Notes: generated by a model from the letters alone, not told the origin. Counted from the stretch's first letter, positions 10,500-22,119 are shown. The stretch is 64,000 nucleotides of DNA from Citrobacter amalonaticus (GCF_002918555.1 NZ_PQMB01000003.1:624525-688524), one strand, 5' to 3'. Numbers and translations: made by a program.

Positions 10500-11004
10500 A
10501 CAGTCCGCGCGTGATTAACGCCTCGTCTAACTCCCTGAATGCCTCGACCAGCTTGTCCAGTTTGATACGGCTTAACCCGCTCGTATTGGGTAACACCCAA
10601 ATTTGCGTAACACCAATACTCAGACTCTGCTTGCCCCACTGCGCTCCACGCTGGCTGAAGCCTTGTTCGAATGCCTGCTTTCCCAGTATTGCCAACGCCG
10701 CGGGCTGAAAGCCTTCAATCTTTGTCAGCAACTGGCGACCGCCATCATGCAACTCTTTTCTTGAAACTTCAGTTGCCTGTACCGTTGGCCTGTCGACCAG
10801 TTTGGTAACGCCACAGCGAAAATCCAGAAGGTGTTCAGCCTCTTCAGGCTTAAGCTGACGATCGGTAAATCCGGCCTGGTGAATGACCTTCCAGAAGCGG
10901 TTTGCCGGATGTGCGAATGGGAAGCCGGTGCCCGCCGAAGAGAGTCCAGGATTGATGCCGCAAAACACGACCCGCAATCCGGGGGCCAGAATGTCCTTAA
11001 CCAT
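10498..11004 (-). CDS. mug: G/U mismatch-specific DNA glycosylase Mug
   Basis: Mug (168 residues) removes uracil and ethenocytosine opposite G. The start [20 protein letters not shown] matches the E. coli protein; the frame is open upstream to 11103 but that part overlaps promoter DNA. The catalytic GINPG motif with its Asn and the NTSGLSR loop (E. coli NPSGLSR) are present. Convergent with rpoD and divergent from ileX, the E. coli arrangement. Confidence 0.96.
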   Translation of the reverse strand: MVKDILAPGLRVVFCGINPGLSSAGTGFPFAHPANRFWKVIHQAGFTDRQLKPEEAEHLLDFRCGVTKLVDRPTVQATEVSRKELHDGGRQLLTKIEGFQPAALAILGKQAFEQGFSQRGAQWGKQSLSIGVTQIWVLPNTSGLSRIKLDKLVEAFRELDEALITRGL

Positions 11005-11090
11005 AGTCACTCCAGAACAATAGATTGTGAGAAAAGTATAACGGATTGAAAATACGTTGTTTATAAAAACAGCATCCGTACGGTTATGGC

Positions 11091-11119
11091 TGGATTGCGA
11101 CACAGAGTTACTTTATAAT
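11091..11119 (+). promoter_or_regulatory. probable ileX promoter
   Basis: A perfect -10 TATAAT at 11114-11119 stands 11 bases before the tRNA; a weak -35 (TGGATT, 11091-11096) is 17 bases upstream. Confidence 0.5.
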
Positions 11120-11129
11120 TCACCGCCAC

Positions 11130-11205
11130 GGCCCCTTAGCTCAGTGGTTAGAGCAGGCGACTCATAATCGCTTGGTCGCTGGTTCAAGTCCAGCAGGGGC
11201 CACCA
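11130..11205 (+). tRNA. ileX: tRNA-Ile2 (anticodon CAU, lysidine-modified)
   Basis: The 76-base gene folds as a standard cloverleaf with acceptor GGCCCCT/AGGGGCC and encoded CCA. The anticodon CAU (11163-11165) would read AUG, but this sequence is the minor isoleucine tRNA in which C34 is converted to lysidine to read AUA; identity and position next to mug agree with E. coli ileX. The prophage integrated in its 3' half, and the phage end restores the intact gene. Confidence 0.96.
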
Positions 11206-11207
11206 AA
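11160..11207. repeat. attL: attL: left copy of 48-bp attachment core
   Basis: The 48 bases from ACTCATAATCGCTTGGTCGC in the anticodon loop through CCACCAAA are repeated exactly at 42819-42866. The copy here belongs to the functional tRNA gene. Confidence 0.96.
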
Positions 11208-11231
11208 TTTTAGCTTTAAAATCATATAATT

Positions 11232-11257
11232 AAGCCACTCAAGCGAGTGGCTTTTTT
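11232..11257 (+). terminator. terminator behind ileX inside phage DNA
   Basis: AGCCACTC/GAGTGGCT stem with a T6 tract. It lies just inside the left phage end, so after integration the phage supplies the terminator for ileX; the original host one is probably that at 42942-42968. Confidence 0.8.
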
Positions 11258-11325
11258 GTTATCTGGTTTTCTAGTGGCGATGAAATGGCGGTGGCTTTTT
11301 TTTACCGCCACTTTCCTGAGCGCAT

Positions 11326-11346
11326 AAAAAACCCGCGCATGGCGGG
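11326..11346 (-). terminator. terminator after ogr
   Basis: On the - strand CCCGC..GCGGG folds and is followed by TTTTTT. It ends the rightmost late operon (U-D-ogr direction) before attL. Confidence 0.75.
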
Positions 11347-11363
11347 CATTAAACGAAAATTTG

Positions 11364-11582
11364 TCAGAGCCACAATGGCCGCTGACCACCGACAGTCGGG
11401 TGCGGCGGTGCCGGGTCGATAGCTCCCGGAGTAACAATAAAGCGTTCTATCGTTTCCATTGTCATAAACGTACAACTACAGTTGATGTTCTGGCATTGGT
11501 GGTAACGCTCTTTTGTATTCTCTGTTAAATAGCGACTTGTTCGTGCATGTGCGGCATGATGACACTTTGGACAATGAAACAT
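11364..11582 (-). CDS. ogr: Ogr/Delta-family late gene activator
   Basis: A 72-residue zinc protein with Cys4-x2-Cys7 and Cys30-x4-Cys35, as in P2 Ogr, P4 Delta and 186 B. Ogr binds upstream of the late promoters and contacts the RNA polymerase alpha subunit to switch on capsid, tail and lysis genes. It follows gene D as in P2. The C-terminal ~20 residues (PAPPHPTVGGQRPLWL) are variable in the family. Confidence 0.92.
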   Translation of the reverse strand: MFHCPKCHHAAHARTSRYLTENTKERYHQCQNINCSCTFMTMETIERFIVTPGAIDPAPPHPTVGGQRPLWL

Positions 11583-11649
11583 AACTCACCCCGTCATTCT
11601 CAATTCGTGAACCAATGATAAACATCAATTCACTTTTTGTGAATACACT

Positions 11650-12819
11650 TTACTCATCATCCTGTTCAGCACTGTACTCCACATCGGAGAGCTTAACCTC
11701 AAGCTCTAATCCCGTCGTGAATCCATTATTATTCAGATTGTGAGTTACCTTACTGATTAACCATGACTGCTCGTCTATGACGCGCTTAAAGCCCGACACG
11801 CGCACCGGTGTCTCAGGGAACAAATCAGCCCTACCAAGCGCCAGCGTAATTGAAAATTCCGCAACACCTCGTTGCAACTTATCCCACTTTGCCTGAGCGG
11901 CACGCATCGCCTGAGCCTTTGAAGCGTAGACCGTCGTCAGCGCCAGCACGTTATCGGCCTCACCAGCCATATACTCACCCTCGCGCGCTTCCTGCTCTTT
12001 TTTGGCTTTTGTCTTTTTGCTGACTGGCTTTGCTTTCGGGTGTTCCAGTGCGCGCAGGTGCTTCTCTTTTGGTTTACGTTTCAGCGTGACCTTCTGCTTT
12101 TGCGGCTTCGGGTCTTTGGTGTGCAGCCATTTTGCCGTTACGCCGGTATAAGCCCCACGGTCGGCAATAGCAAACTGATGGCGGTCACCATCACTGCGGG
12201 TCAGTGTCATTTGTGGGACTGGTTTGCCGCTGGCCGTCACTGCACTACCGGCTTTCAGAAACAGCAGTTTCCCCGCTTTCACTGATACTGTCGCCCCGTT
12301 CCGCTCAGCCAGTCTGGTCAGAAATACTGCGTCGGACTCCTGCGATTGGTCGATATGCGGTACCGGGATTTTTTTCAGCGAATCCGCGACGCTGGCCGTC
12401 AGTTTATTGCGTTTTGCGATGGCACTGACCAGCTCACCGAGAGTGGTGTCGTGCCATGATTCCTCACGCCGTGAATTGAGTGTTCCGCGAAAATCTGCGC
12501 TACGCGCACGAATGGTCAGCGTATCAGGCGCGCCCCGGTGCTCAATCTCATCAACCGTGAAATCGCCCTTATTCAGAAGTGCCGAACCCTGCCAGCCAAG
12601 CCACAGTGTCAGCACCGCCCCGCGCAGGGGTAACTCGACTTTGCCGTCAGTATCGTCGAGCTCAATGTCGAGCTGGTCAGCTTCAAAACCCCGGTTATCT
12701 GTCATGGTGAGAGAAATCAGCCTGTCACTAAAATTGCTGGTAATGTCCTGGCTGTTCAGCGTCAGCATAAATGCCGGGGCAAGGCTTGCTCCGGCATCAA
12801 TGGTCATGCCCGTCATCAT
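11650..12819 (-). CDS. D: P2 gpD-like tail protein
   Basis: 389 residues (P2 gpD 387). It is a baseplate-hub/tail-tip protein at the base of the tail tube, of the phage late control D family. Features: beta-rich N-terminus, and a Lys-rich linker (KPKEKHLRALEHPKAKP..KKTKAKKEQ) at ~245-275. Overlaps the stop of U by ATGATGA, so they are coupled. Last structural gene before ogr. Confidence 0.93.
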   Translation of the reverse strand: MMTGMTIDAGASLAPAFMLTLNSQDITSNFSDRLISLTMTDNRGFEADQLDIELDDTDGKVELPLRGAVLTLWLGWQGSALLNKGDFTVDEIEHRGAPDTLTIRARSADFRGTLNSRREESWHDTTLGELVSAIAKRNKLTASVADSLKKIPVPHIDQSQESDAVFLTRLAERNGATVSVKAGKLLFLKAGSAVTASGKPVPQMTLTRSDGDRHQFAIADRGAYTGVTAKWLHTKDPKPQKQKVTLKRKPKEKHLRALEHPKAKPVSKKTKAKKEQEAREGEYMAGEADNVLALTTVYASKAQAMRAAQAKWDKLQRGVAEFSITLALGRADLFPETPVRVSGFKRVIDEQSWLISKVTHNLNNNGFTTGLELEVKLSDVEYSAEQDDE

Positions 12820-13301
12820 GCAGTCAGCCCTCCGAGCATACCCTGTAGCTTATCGGTCAGCTTACCGGCTGTGCCAAGCAGCTCGTTGGCCTGCTTATTC
12901 AGGTCACCAAACATCGCCGCCAGTGATTCGTCGACCCGTTTCAGTGAAAGCGTGAAATCAATCTTTCTGGCAGCGCCATCACTGAAAAATTCAGTGTGTG
13001 TGGTCGAGACCTTATCGACGATATACATCCCGAGAATATTGCCGGTACCCTCAATCAACGGCCACGCTCTGCCCTCGTCGGCCATCAGTTCAACAGCCCT
13101 CAGTGATATACGGCCACCGGTAATGGCAGGATAAAGCGTACCGGCAAGCTGAATTGAGGTCTCCCCCTCACCGAGAAACTGATAAGCGGGAGGTTTACCA
13201 ACCCTGTCATTAGACACCCAGCGGTAATCCTTCGAGTGTTGCATCGACTGATAAGGCAGGGTGCGGCGTTCAAACACAAACATTCCAAGTGCAAGCATCA
13301 T
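12816..13301 (-). CDS. U: P2 gpU-like tail protein
   Basis: 161 residues, matching P2 gpU, a tail-terminator/tube-associated protein of contractile tails. It opens MMLALGMFVFERRTLPYQSM, typical for the family. Lies between the tape measure T and D with 13-base spacing from T and overlap into D. Confidence 0.92.
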   Translation of the reverse strand: MMLALGMFVFERRTLPYQSMQHSKDYRWVSNDRVGKPPAYQFLGEGETSIQLAGTLYPAITGGRISLRAVELMADEGRAWPLIEGTGNILGMYIVDKVSTTHTEFFSDGAARKIDFTLSLKRVDESLAAMFGDLNKQANELLGTAGKLTDKLQGMLGGLTA

Positions 13302-13314
13302 TATTTATTCCCCC

Positions 13315-15756
13315 TCAGTCATGGCTCATGCTGGCGCGCTGCCGTGCACGCTTCTCACGCTCGATCTGTTCGAGTGTGTCGCGTAGCTGTCGGTCAAGCT
13401 GATGCCCGGGCGCAACACCACCCGGTAAAGTGATGTTGTACTCACTTTTGCTCTGGTCGATGTAAGAACGTCCCGCCGGTGCGGTCACTGGCTGATAAGC
13501 CTGATAACCGCCATATGTGCTGGTTGCCGGGATATAAGAATTACTTTGCGTGGCCGCGTTGGTTTTGGCGGCAGTCTGGTCGAGGCTGTCTGACTCTTTG
13601 TTGATGATACCGAGCTTTTCGAGAAGCCAGTCGACACCGCTGCGCAACTTGTTAAATACATTGAGCGGAGCCATCAAAGCAGAGGCCAGCGCCTGACCAA
13701 ATATGACGCCAACATTTTTGCAGCTATCGAGCGTTTCCTGCGTGGCCTTGACCGGTGCTATCAGGTCTTTAAACCACTGCCAGACGCCGCGCAGTTTCTC
13801 ACCGAGACCGTCAAAAATGGGTGCCAGTGGAGCGAACATTTCCCCGACAGGGGTAAAGGCGCTCATGACACCCTCAATCACCCCCGAGAAAAATGCGCTG
13901 ATGGGCTCCCAATATTTACGAATGAGCAGCGCCCCGGCCACAATCGCCGCCCCCACTGCGACAATCGGCCAGGTAATCGCGCCGAGTGCGGTCACAATGG
14001 CACTACCGGTGACAGTAAATACCGTACCCAGCACGCCAGCAGCAGCGATAATGGCGTTAATCCCCATAACAACCGGCCACGCAACGAGACCAATACCGCC
14101 GATGATACCAATCAGAGCCAGTGCGCCACCGGCGATGATGCCGATGGTTGTCGCCAGCCCTTTGTTCTTCTGGATCCAGCCGTCGAGCTTTAACACGTAT
14201 TGCGTGGCGGTTTGGGTGAGTTTACGCAGCGAGCCCTCTTGCTGGTCAAACAGGTCGGTGCCAACTGCCTCATAAGCAGACTGGAACTCTTTAAAGTCGC
14301 CGCCGAGGTTATCCTGCATGACCTTAACCAGTTCCTCGGTTTTACCGTCCGAGGCTTTAAACGCTGCGGTGAGCCGGTCAAGTTTGCCGCTTGAGGCTGC
14401 TTCCATCAGTACCGCCGCCGCCGAGCTGGCCTCTTCGCCGAAAATGGTTTTCATGTACTCGCCGCGCTGGCTTGTCCCGAGATTGTTTTTCTCAAAGCTG
14501 CGTTGCATTTCTTTCAGGATGGAGAATATCGGGCGCGTGTTCCCCTTGCTGTCGGACGTTTTGACGCCGAGCTCTTTAATGGCCTCAAACGCTTTTCCGG
14601 TGGGAGCCTGCAGGCGGCTGAGAATGGCGCGGCTACCCGTGCCCGCCATTGACCCAGTGATTTTGGCGTCGTGCAGCGCACCGACCATTGCGGCGGTTTG
14701 TTCGATGCTCACCCCAGCATTTTTTGCCACCGGCGCGGCATAGGTCAACGCGTCGCTCAGTCCGTCAAAGTCGGCAGCGGTTTTGTTCATCGTCATCGAG
14801 AGAACGTCGCCAATGTGCGCAATCTTGTCGTTTGAAAGCTGAAATGCTGATTTCATCCCGGTCAGCAGCGCAGCGTTTTCCTCCATCGAGCGCCGGTTTG
14901 ACAGTGCCATATTCAGTGTGACCGGCGTCGCCGCCTGAATAGCAGCAGCGTCACCGCCGCTTTTCGCAATGATGATTTGCGCGCTCGCTGCGTCATCTGC
15001 AGAGGCTGCAGTATTGTCGCCGAGCTGGCGCGCCTGTTGGCGTAACGCCTGCATTTCTGGCGACTGCTTATCGACCCCGAGCACAGCCTGCAGCTCGGAA
15101 TTTTTCTGCGCAAAGTCATAACCGGGCATCAGCAATTTAACCCCGGCCATCGTTCCCGCTGTCGCAATACCGACCCCGGCAGCACCTGCTGCAGCCATGT
15201 TACCGGCAAGCTCCTTGCCTGATTTATATCGCTCTTTCACGCGGTTTAAGTGCGCCTGCTGTGCGCTGACCTTCGCCAGCGCCTCGCGCTGCCGGTTGAG
15301 TTGTGCTGTCGTTTCACTGATGCGGTTTTTTAATCCTCGCTCGTCATTAGCAAGGTTGCGGGTATTGATTCCGGCAGCACCCAGCTCGCGCTGCTGGCGT
15401 TTTACCGACTCGGTGAGGCTGTTGTATTTGACCTGCAGACCATCAGCCGCACGTTTTGCCGATTCAAGCACCTGCGCCTGCGCACGCGTTGGCCGTTCGG
15501 TATTTTTAAATTGGGTGGCAAGCTCCTCGGCTTCACGTTTCGCTTTTTCAAGCGCCTGACCGGTTACGGCCAGTTGCGCGCTTGTCTTACGAAAGCCGTC
15601 GATTTTCGACGCCTGACCATTCAGGTCACGCAGCCCTTTTTGTGTGGTACGAATATCACCCGACAGGGTTTTACTCGCGGTCTGGATAGATTTAAGCGGT
15701 CGGGTCGCCTGGTCGACCGCTTTCAGCAATACCTCAAGCCTCAGGTTATTACTCAT
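13315..15756 (-). CDS. T: tail tape measure protein (gpT)
   Basis: 813 residues (P2 gpT 815). Its length sets the tail length. N-terminal ~180 residues are coiled-coil-rich (many K/A/E heptads), followed by a TMP family core with a Gly/Ala-rich start, hydrophobic membrane-like stretches at ~540-620 (IIAGGALALIGIIGGIGLVAW) and a polar C-terminal tail. The start overlaps the end of the E' frame, as in P2. Confidence 0.94.
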   Translation of the reverse strand: MSNNLRLEVLLKAVDQATRPLKSIQTASKTLSGDIRTTQKGLRDLNGQASKIDGFRKTSAQLAVTGQALEKAKREAEELATQFKNTERPTRAQAQVLESAKRAADGLQVKYNSLTESVKRQQRELGAAGINTRNLANDERGLKNRISETTAQLNRQREALAKVSAQQAHLNRVKERYKSGKELAGNMAAAGAAGVGIATAGTMAGVKLLMPGYDFAQKNSELQAVLGVDKQSPEMQALRQQARQLGDNTAASADDAASAQIIIAKSGGDAAAIQAATPVTLNMALSNRRSMEENAALLTGMKSAFQLSNDKIAHIGDVLSMTMNKTAADFDGLSDALTYAAPVAKNAGVSIEQTAAMVGALHDAKITGSMAGTGSRAILSRLQAPTGKAFEAIKELGVKTSDSKGNTRPIFSILKEMQRSFEKNNLGTSQRGEYMKTIFGEEASSAAAVLMEAASSGKLDRLTAAFKASDGKTEELVKVMQDNLGGDFKEFQSAYEAVGTDLFDQQEGSLRKLTQTATQYVLKLDGWIQKNKGLATTIGIIAGGALALIGIIGGIGLVAWPVVMGINAIIAAAGVLGTVFTVTGSAIVTALGAITWPIVAVGAAIVAGALLIRKYWEPISAFFSGVIEGVMSAFTPVGEMFAPLAPIFDGLGEKLRGVWQWFKDLIAPVKATQETLDSCKNVGVIFGQALASALMAPLNVFNKLRSGVDWLLEKLGIINKESDSLDQTAAKTNAATQSNSYIPATSTYGGYQAYQPVTAPAGRSYIDQSKSEYNITLPGGVAPGHQLDRQLRDTLEQIEREKRARQRASMSHD

Positions 15757-15868
15757 TGTGGTTTCCGCTACGCTGAAGCGCCTTTTCGCGCCATGTGATG
15801 AGCTCGGTCAGGCTCAGGGAATAGAGCTCTGATGGCGGCCAGTGGAATATCACTGCGATATCCGCCAT
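15749..15868 (-). CDS. E': GpE'-type tail protein, 3' part of the E+E' frameshift product
   Basis: This 39-residue frame (MADIAVIFHWPPSELYSLSL..) matches the GpE family. In P2 it is made as a C-terminal extension of gpE by -1 frameshifting, giving the tape-measure chaperone. Here the same -1 frame is continuously open from the slippery site at 15922-15928 down to TAA at 15749-15751, which overlaps the T start. Independent initiation at 15868 is possible but unproven. Confidence 0.85.
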   Translation of the reverse strand: MADIAVIFHWPPSELYSLSLTELITWREKALQRSGNHNE

Positions 15869-15900
15869 CAGGTCATCGGTCGACAGGCCGGGCGGGAAAT

Positions 15901-16236
15901 CTACTCCGCCGAAGCCGGTGACAAAAAACCAATCACCTTAGCGGCCAGCGACAGCATATCGGGCAGGTTCATTGCGGTGAGTTCCTGCGTGGTGAGTGCC
16001 GGGTAGGTCATTCGGGGCAGCACCTTAATCAGCGCATCGACCTCAGACTGCGCCACCGCCGCCAGACTGACGCCGCGCAGGGTGCCTGCGTTCGGTTCAA
16101 TCAAGGTGACCTTTTCAATCGTCTGACCGGCGCGCTTAATCGGCTTGTCGAGGGTCACGATATTCGGGTTTACGGTGTCAATTTCATTGCCAGCCGTATC
16201 AACAAATTCAGGGGTTTTGCGTGGTGCTTTTGCCAT
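15901..16236 (-). CDS. E: P2 gpE-like tail assembly chaperone
   Basis: 111 residues (P2 gpE 91, so ~20 longer, with the extra mainly at the N-terminus). Helper for tape-measure folding and tube assembly. The core ..MTYPALTTQELTAMNLPDML.. is typical. It ends FLSPASAE in frame 0; a -1 shift at TTTTTTG extends it into E'. Confidence 0.9.
   Translation of the reverse strand: MAKAPRKTPEFVDTAGNEIDTVNPNIVTLDKPIKRAGQTIEKVTLIEPNAGTLRGVSLAAVAQSEVDALIKVLPRMTYPALTTQELTAMNLPDMLSLAAKVIGFLSPASAE
15922..15928 (-). promoter_or_regulatory. programmed -1 frameshift site T_TTT_TTG
   Basis: On the - strand the heptamer TTTTTTG lies exactly in the X_XXY_YYZ phase of gene E (GGT TTT TTG). P2 uses the same slippery heptamer to make gpE+E'. 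The shifted frame stays open to the T start. Confidence 0.85.
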
Positions 16237-16297
16237 GATTTTTTCTCTGCTCTGAATGGGGGTAATAACCGGCCAGCAGTGCTGACCGGTCAGGAAA

Positions 16298-16819
16298 TTA
16301 CAGCAGCCCGATTGCGCGGCGGTGCTGTTCCAGACGGTCGACGCCGTTCACCTTCTCGACCATGTTGACGGTGTCGATTTCGATAATGTCGCTACCATCA
16401 ATCGTGAGGCGGTAATAGGTGCAAACGGTCGACAGTTTGGTCGAGGTGTTTTCACCCTGCTTATTCTCGCCGCCGTCGATTTCTTTATGACGGCCACGCA
16501 TGACCACCTCGACCGCAACGATTTCGCCAGTGTCGTCACGCTGGTAAGAGCCAGCAAAACGCAGCGGCACGGCATCAGCACCCGGCGCGGCATACTGCGC
16601 CCACAGCGCCACATCAGGCAGGCCACCGACAGACCATTCGACGGTAAGTGCATCATCGTCGAGGCCGAGGTCAATCGCTGCTGCGCCATTCATACCACCG
16701 CCGCGATAGTTTTCGAGCTTGCGGGTCAGCTTTGGCAGCGTCACGGATTCAACAACGCCCATGTAGCTAAGGCCGTCATTGAACATGTTCAGATATTTAA
16801 GTTTGCGGGGTAGTGCCAT
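16298..16819 (-). CDS. FII: major tail tube protein (gpFII)
   Basis: 173 residues (P2 FII 172). Starts MALPRKLKYLNMFNDGLSYM and has the tube-fold beta pattern. Forms the inner tube of the contractile tail. Directly after the sheath gene FI with 15-base spacing. Confidence 0.95.
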   Translation of the reverse strand: MALPRKLKYLNMFNDGLSYMGVVESVTLPKLTRKLENYRGGGMNGAAAIDLGLDDDALTVEWSVGGLPDVALWAQYAAPGADAVPLRFAGSYQRDDTGEIVAVEVVMRGRHKEIDGGENKQGENTSTKLSTVCTYYRLTIDGSDIIEIDTVNMVEKVNGVDRLEQHRRAIGLL

Positions 16820-16834
16820 GTTGTTTCAGGCTCC

Positions 16835-18013
16835 TTAGCTGTTGACCGATTCGGCCAGATTCACCAGATATTTATCGGTGATGCGCTGGCGCAGGGTCAG
16901 GCTTTCCAGTGGGGGAACCGGTGTATAGTCGTAGTCGATATACAGTTTCCCGGCCTTGAGGGTTTCCTTGTCGTTCGATTCCTCATCGAACCAGCATTCA
17001 CCGTCCACGATGTAGCCGTTAGATTTCAGCTCGCGGAATTTGGCGTTAATGCCGTCGACAATGTCACGGATGAGCGATGCGGTGATGGGCTTATCGACTG
17101 CCCACATGTGCGCCTCAGCCATTGTGTCGGCCAGCACCTGCGCGGTGCGGGTGTAGTTCTCAAACAGGAAAAGCGGGTCATCAGAACAGGTGCGGTTCCC
17201 CCAAAAACGGAAACCATCCTTGCGCACCAGCGTGGTGACTCCGGCCTCGTTGAGCAGGTCAGCATCGGTGCCGGATGCCTGCAAATCCCAAAAGACTGAC
17301 GCGCTGATGCCGGTGACGCCTTGCACGCCAACGTTAGACAGCGTTTTGTGCCAGCCGATAGTCTGGTCGATGTAGGCACGCAGACCGAGTGCGCGGGCGG
17401 TGGCGTATGCCGTGGCGGTGGCGTTTGCGGTGGTATCCCATGCGAGGAAGTCAGGCCAGATGACCATCAGTTCGCGCTGGCTGAAATTTTCGCGATAGGC
17501 CATCGCCTCGGAAATGGTTTTACAGCCCCACGCACTGACATAGCAAAATGCGCGCAGTTTGATAGCGGCTGACGCAAGTGCGACCGCCACCTCCTGCGTA
17601 TCGAGACCCGGCACCCCGAGAATGCGCGGCTTAACGCCGGTAACCGCTTCGGCAGTCAACAGCGCTTTAATGCCGGTGTATTTTCCGTTCTCATCCGTGC
17701 CACCGATGATGTTGGTAACGGTCTGCGCTTCTGCGTCGTCTCCGGTACCTTCGGCAACGCGCACAACGACAGTGACAGGTTTAGCCTGGTCGGCGATGGC
17801 CTGCAGACAGGTTGCCAGCGTGCCTTTTTTACCGGCTTTCGCAATGGCGCTCTGCACGCTGGTAATCAGTACGGGCTCATTGAGGGGGAATAGCTTTTCA
17901 TCTGCATCACTTGCCGTGCAGACTATGCCGATGATAGCGGTCGAAACAGTGGAAATGACGCGGGTGCCGTCGTTAATTTCAAGCACCTGCACGCCGTGGT
18001 GAAAATCACTCAT
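16835..18013 (-). CDS. FI: major tail sheath protein (gpFI)
   Basis: 392 residues (P2 FI 396). Begins MSDFHHGVQVLEINDGTRVI and carries the conserved sheath segments GVPGLDT and the C-terminal LESLTLRQRITDKYLVNLAE. Forms the contractile sheath. First gene of the FI-FII-E-T-U-D operon; the 128-base gap to the tail-fibre assembly gene should hold its late promoter. Confidence 0.95.
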   Translation of the reverse strand: MSDFHHGVQVLEINDGTRVISTVSTAIIGIVCTASDADEKLFPLNEPVLITSVQSAIAKAGKKGTLATCLQAIADQAKPVTVVVRVAEGTGDDAEAQTVTNIIGGTDENGKYTGIKALLTAEAVTGVKPRILGVPGLDTQEVAVALASAAIKLRAFCYVSAWGCKTISEAMAYRENFSQRELMVIWPDFLAWDTTANATATAYATARALGLRAYIDQTIGWHKTLSNVGVQGVTGISASVFWDLQASGTDADLLNEAGVTTLVRKDGFRFWGNRTCSDDPLFLFENYTRTAQVLADTMAEAHMWAVDKPITASLIRDIVDGINAKFRELKSNGYIVDGECWFDEESNDKETLKAGKLYIDYDYTPVPPLESLTLRQRITDKYLVNLAESVNS

Positions 18014-18142
18014 CCGGTTAACTCCGTGGTTAAGGGGTGAGCATATTTTCTTTTGTGCTGTAACGGTGGGCTATTTGTCGGCGTTGGGTAGCGGATGGCA
18101 CATAAACAAATCATAAAAAAGACGGGCATCAGCCCGCCTGAA

Positions 18143-18568
18143 TTATTCCGGTTTTACAGGCCAGTCAATATCTGGCGCTTTACTGGTATCCACCCGATTA
18201 AGCAGTACGCGATATTTCTTCCACGCCAGCCAGTGCGCTTTTTCTTCATCTGTTGCCATACCTAAATCAACGGCATCCTGTAGCGGTGCAATAGCTGTTG
18301 CGGCTTCGGTTAACAGGCGTTGTTTTTGATCTTCTGCCTTTGCAATCTGTTCCTCCTGTGTCGGTACCGGTATATCGTCCCATGCTGGTAATCCATCATC
18401 CCCGGCTACACGTATTTTCCCTTCTGGGGCTTCGTCGGCTGCAAATTCCTGATATACAGAATCTTCAATCTCAACAGCATCATCAGGCCAGGAATCATTA
18501 ACAGCATATTCCTCCTGTAAAGAATCCGGGTAGAATGCATTAAGTTTTGCACTATAAAAATAATTCAT
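18143..18568 (-). CDS. tail fibre assembly protein (Tfa/DUF4376-like)
   Basis: 141 residues. N-terminal [21 protein letters not shown] and C-terminal [21 protein letters not shown] pattern are typical of Tfa chaperones (lambda Tfa, P2 gpG analogues) that help the fibre tip fold and may stay bound to it. Starts one base after the fibre stop, so it is cotranscribed. Matching the fibre tip, it determines host range. Confidence 0.85.
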   Translation of the reverse strand: MNYFYSAKLNAFYPDSLQEEYAVNDSWPDDAVEIEDSVYQEFAADEAPEGKIRVAGDDGLPAWDDIPVPTQEEQIAKAEDQKQRLLTEAATAIAPLQDAVDLGMATDEEKAHWLAWKKYRVLLNRVDTSKAPDIDWPVKPE

Positions 18569-18569
18569 A

Positions 18570-20678
<2,109 letters not shown>

Positions 20679-21212
20679 TCACTCATCCGGGTAAACCGTA
20701 ATAATGTTGCCGTCATATGCCACACCGCCGGTGTACATATAGCCCGCTATGTCCTGGATAATATTCAGACCAATCAGGTGACGGCTGGCGGGTTTTGCAT
20801 CCGCAATTAATCGTTCCATTTCTAAATACATTTCTTCGGTGATGCCGCTTTCCAGTACACCGATATCAAGGCGAAAAGTGCCCGCCGGGTCGTCATTCTC
20901 CCACCACTCAGTAACGTTAATGACGTAACCGAGCGGCTCAACCACACGCCGGACTGCGCCTATCGTCCCTTTGTGGCAGTGGATGTAATACGCACTGCGA
21001 ATAACGTCACGCTTGGTTTCTTCCGGCCAGTTCTCATCCCAGCGGTCAACGGAAAATGCCCACGCCAGCCACGGTAAAAGGTTTGCAGGACAGGTGTCAG
21101 GGCTCCACAGACGGCGTAACGGAACAGGTGTATTTTCAATATCGGCGCAGGCTCTGGCAGCAGCCACCTCAAGAGGCGATGAGCCTGCAGGTAACAGACG
21201 CGCATCACTCAT
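20679..21212 (-). CDS. I: baseplate/tail protein I
   Basis: 177 residues from MSDARLLPAGSSPLEVAAAR (P2 gpI 176). The frame extends four codons upstream, but 21212 gives the family N-terminus and an 8-base overlap with J. Baseplate wedge component linked to fibre attachment. Confidence 0.93.
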   Translation of the reverse strand: MSDARLLPAGSSPLEVAAARACADIENTPVPLRRLWSPDTCPANLLPWLAWAFSVDRWDENWPEETKRDVIRSAYYIHCHKGTIGAVRRVVEPLGYVINVTEWWENDDPAGTFRLDIGVLESGITEEMYLEMERLIADAKPASRHLIGLNIIQDIAGYMYTGGVAYDGNIITVYPDE

Positions 21213-22113
21213 CAGAGCCACCAATCACTATCTGATAGTCTGTGCAAAAGGATGCCTGCGTTTTATCAAGCACAATGTCAGCCACTGGCGCCGTAAGTTC
21301 GACACGCTGCACCCCCTCAACATGTAACGCGGCATAGATGGCTGACAGGCGAATATCCCGCCCTAACCGGTGTTGAGCGCTGGCATAGGCTTTGAGCCTC
21401 GCCTCAGCCGCTGCGCGAATCGGTTCACTTTCCGGCCCCGGATAAGTGAAAATCGTTGCACGTATCTGGTAATCAACAATCAGAGCCGACTGCACCGTTA
21501 CACGGTCAGCAACCGGCCTCACGTCCTCCCCATTAAGCGCATTGCGCACAATGCTCAGTAGCTCATCAGATGCCGCGCCGTTGTTCTCGCGCGAGAGCAC
21601 AGATATCGTGACGCAGGCGGGGGAAGGGCTGATAACCGAAATATCAGCGACACGCCCGTCAGCACTACGGCCATGAAATTCATAGGCACCCGTAGAGCCC
21701 GCCACGCTCATTCCTTCGAAAGCCTGCTGTATACGCAGACGATAATCGGCGTCGAGTTCCATTTCTGCCGGGGTGGGTGGAATGGTGGTGTCATCAGCAG
21801 GCGTGACCACAAGGCGCTCAACATTGAAATTTGCCCCGATATTATCGAGGTCACTGTCTATGGCATAAGCCAGCATGACTGCGCGCGCAGCTTCATTGAC
21901 ACGCTGACGCCAGATAACCTCACGGTAGGCGTTTTCCTGCAGCAGCTTAACAACCGGCTCTGACTCAAGTGCGAGCGTCCGGGCGACGGCTTCCTGCTGG
22001 TCTTCTGGATAGAGCGAAATCAGCGTCGCAATGCGCTCCGCAAGGATAGTTTCATAGTCCAGTTCCTCGACCACATCGGGAACAGGGAGCAGGCTCAGGT
22101 CAACAGTTGCCAT
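21205..22113 (-). CDS. J: baseplate assembly protein J
   Basis: 302 residues (P2 gpJ 302). Wedge protein of the baseplate_J family; starts MATVDLSLLPVPDVVEELDY. Between W (6-base gap) and I (overlap). Ordinary member. Confidence 0.95.
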   Translation of the reverse strand: MATVDLSLLPVPDVVEELDYETILAERIATLISLYPEDQQEAVARTLALESEPVVKLLQENAYREVIWRQRVNEAARAVMLAYAIDSDLDNIGANFNVERLVVTPADDTTIPPTPAEMELDADYRLRIQQAFEGMSVAGSTGAYEFHGRSADGRVADISVISPSPACVTISVLSRENNGAASDELLSIVRNALNGEDVRPVADRVTVQSALIVDYQIRATIFTYPGPESEPIRAAAEARLKAYASAQHRLGRDIRLSAIYAALHVEGVQRVELTAPVADIVLDKTQASFCTDYQIVIGGSDE

Positions 22114-22119
22114 AGTGAT

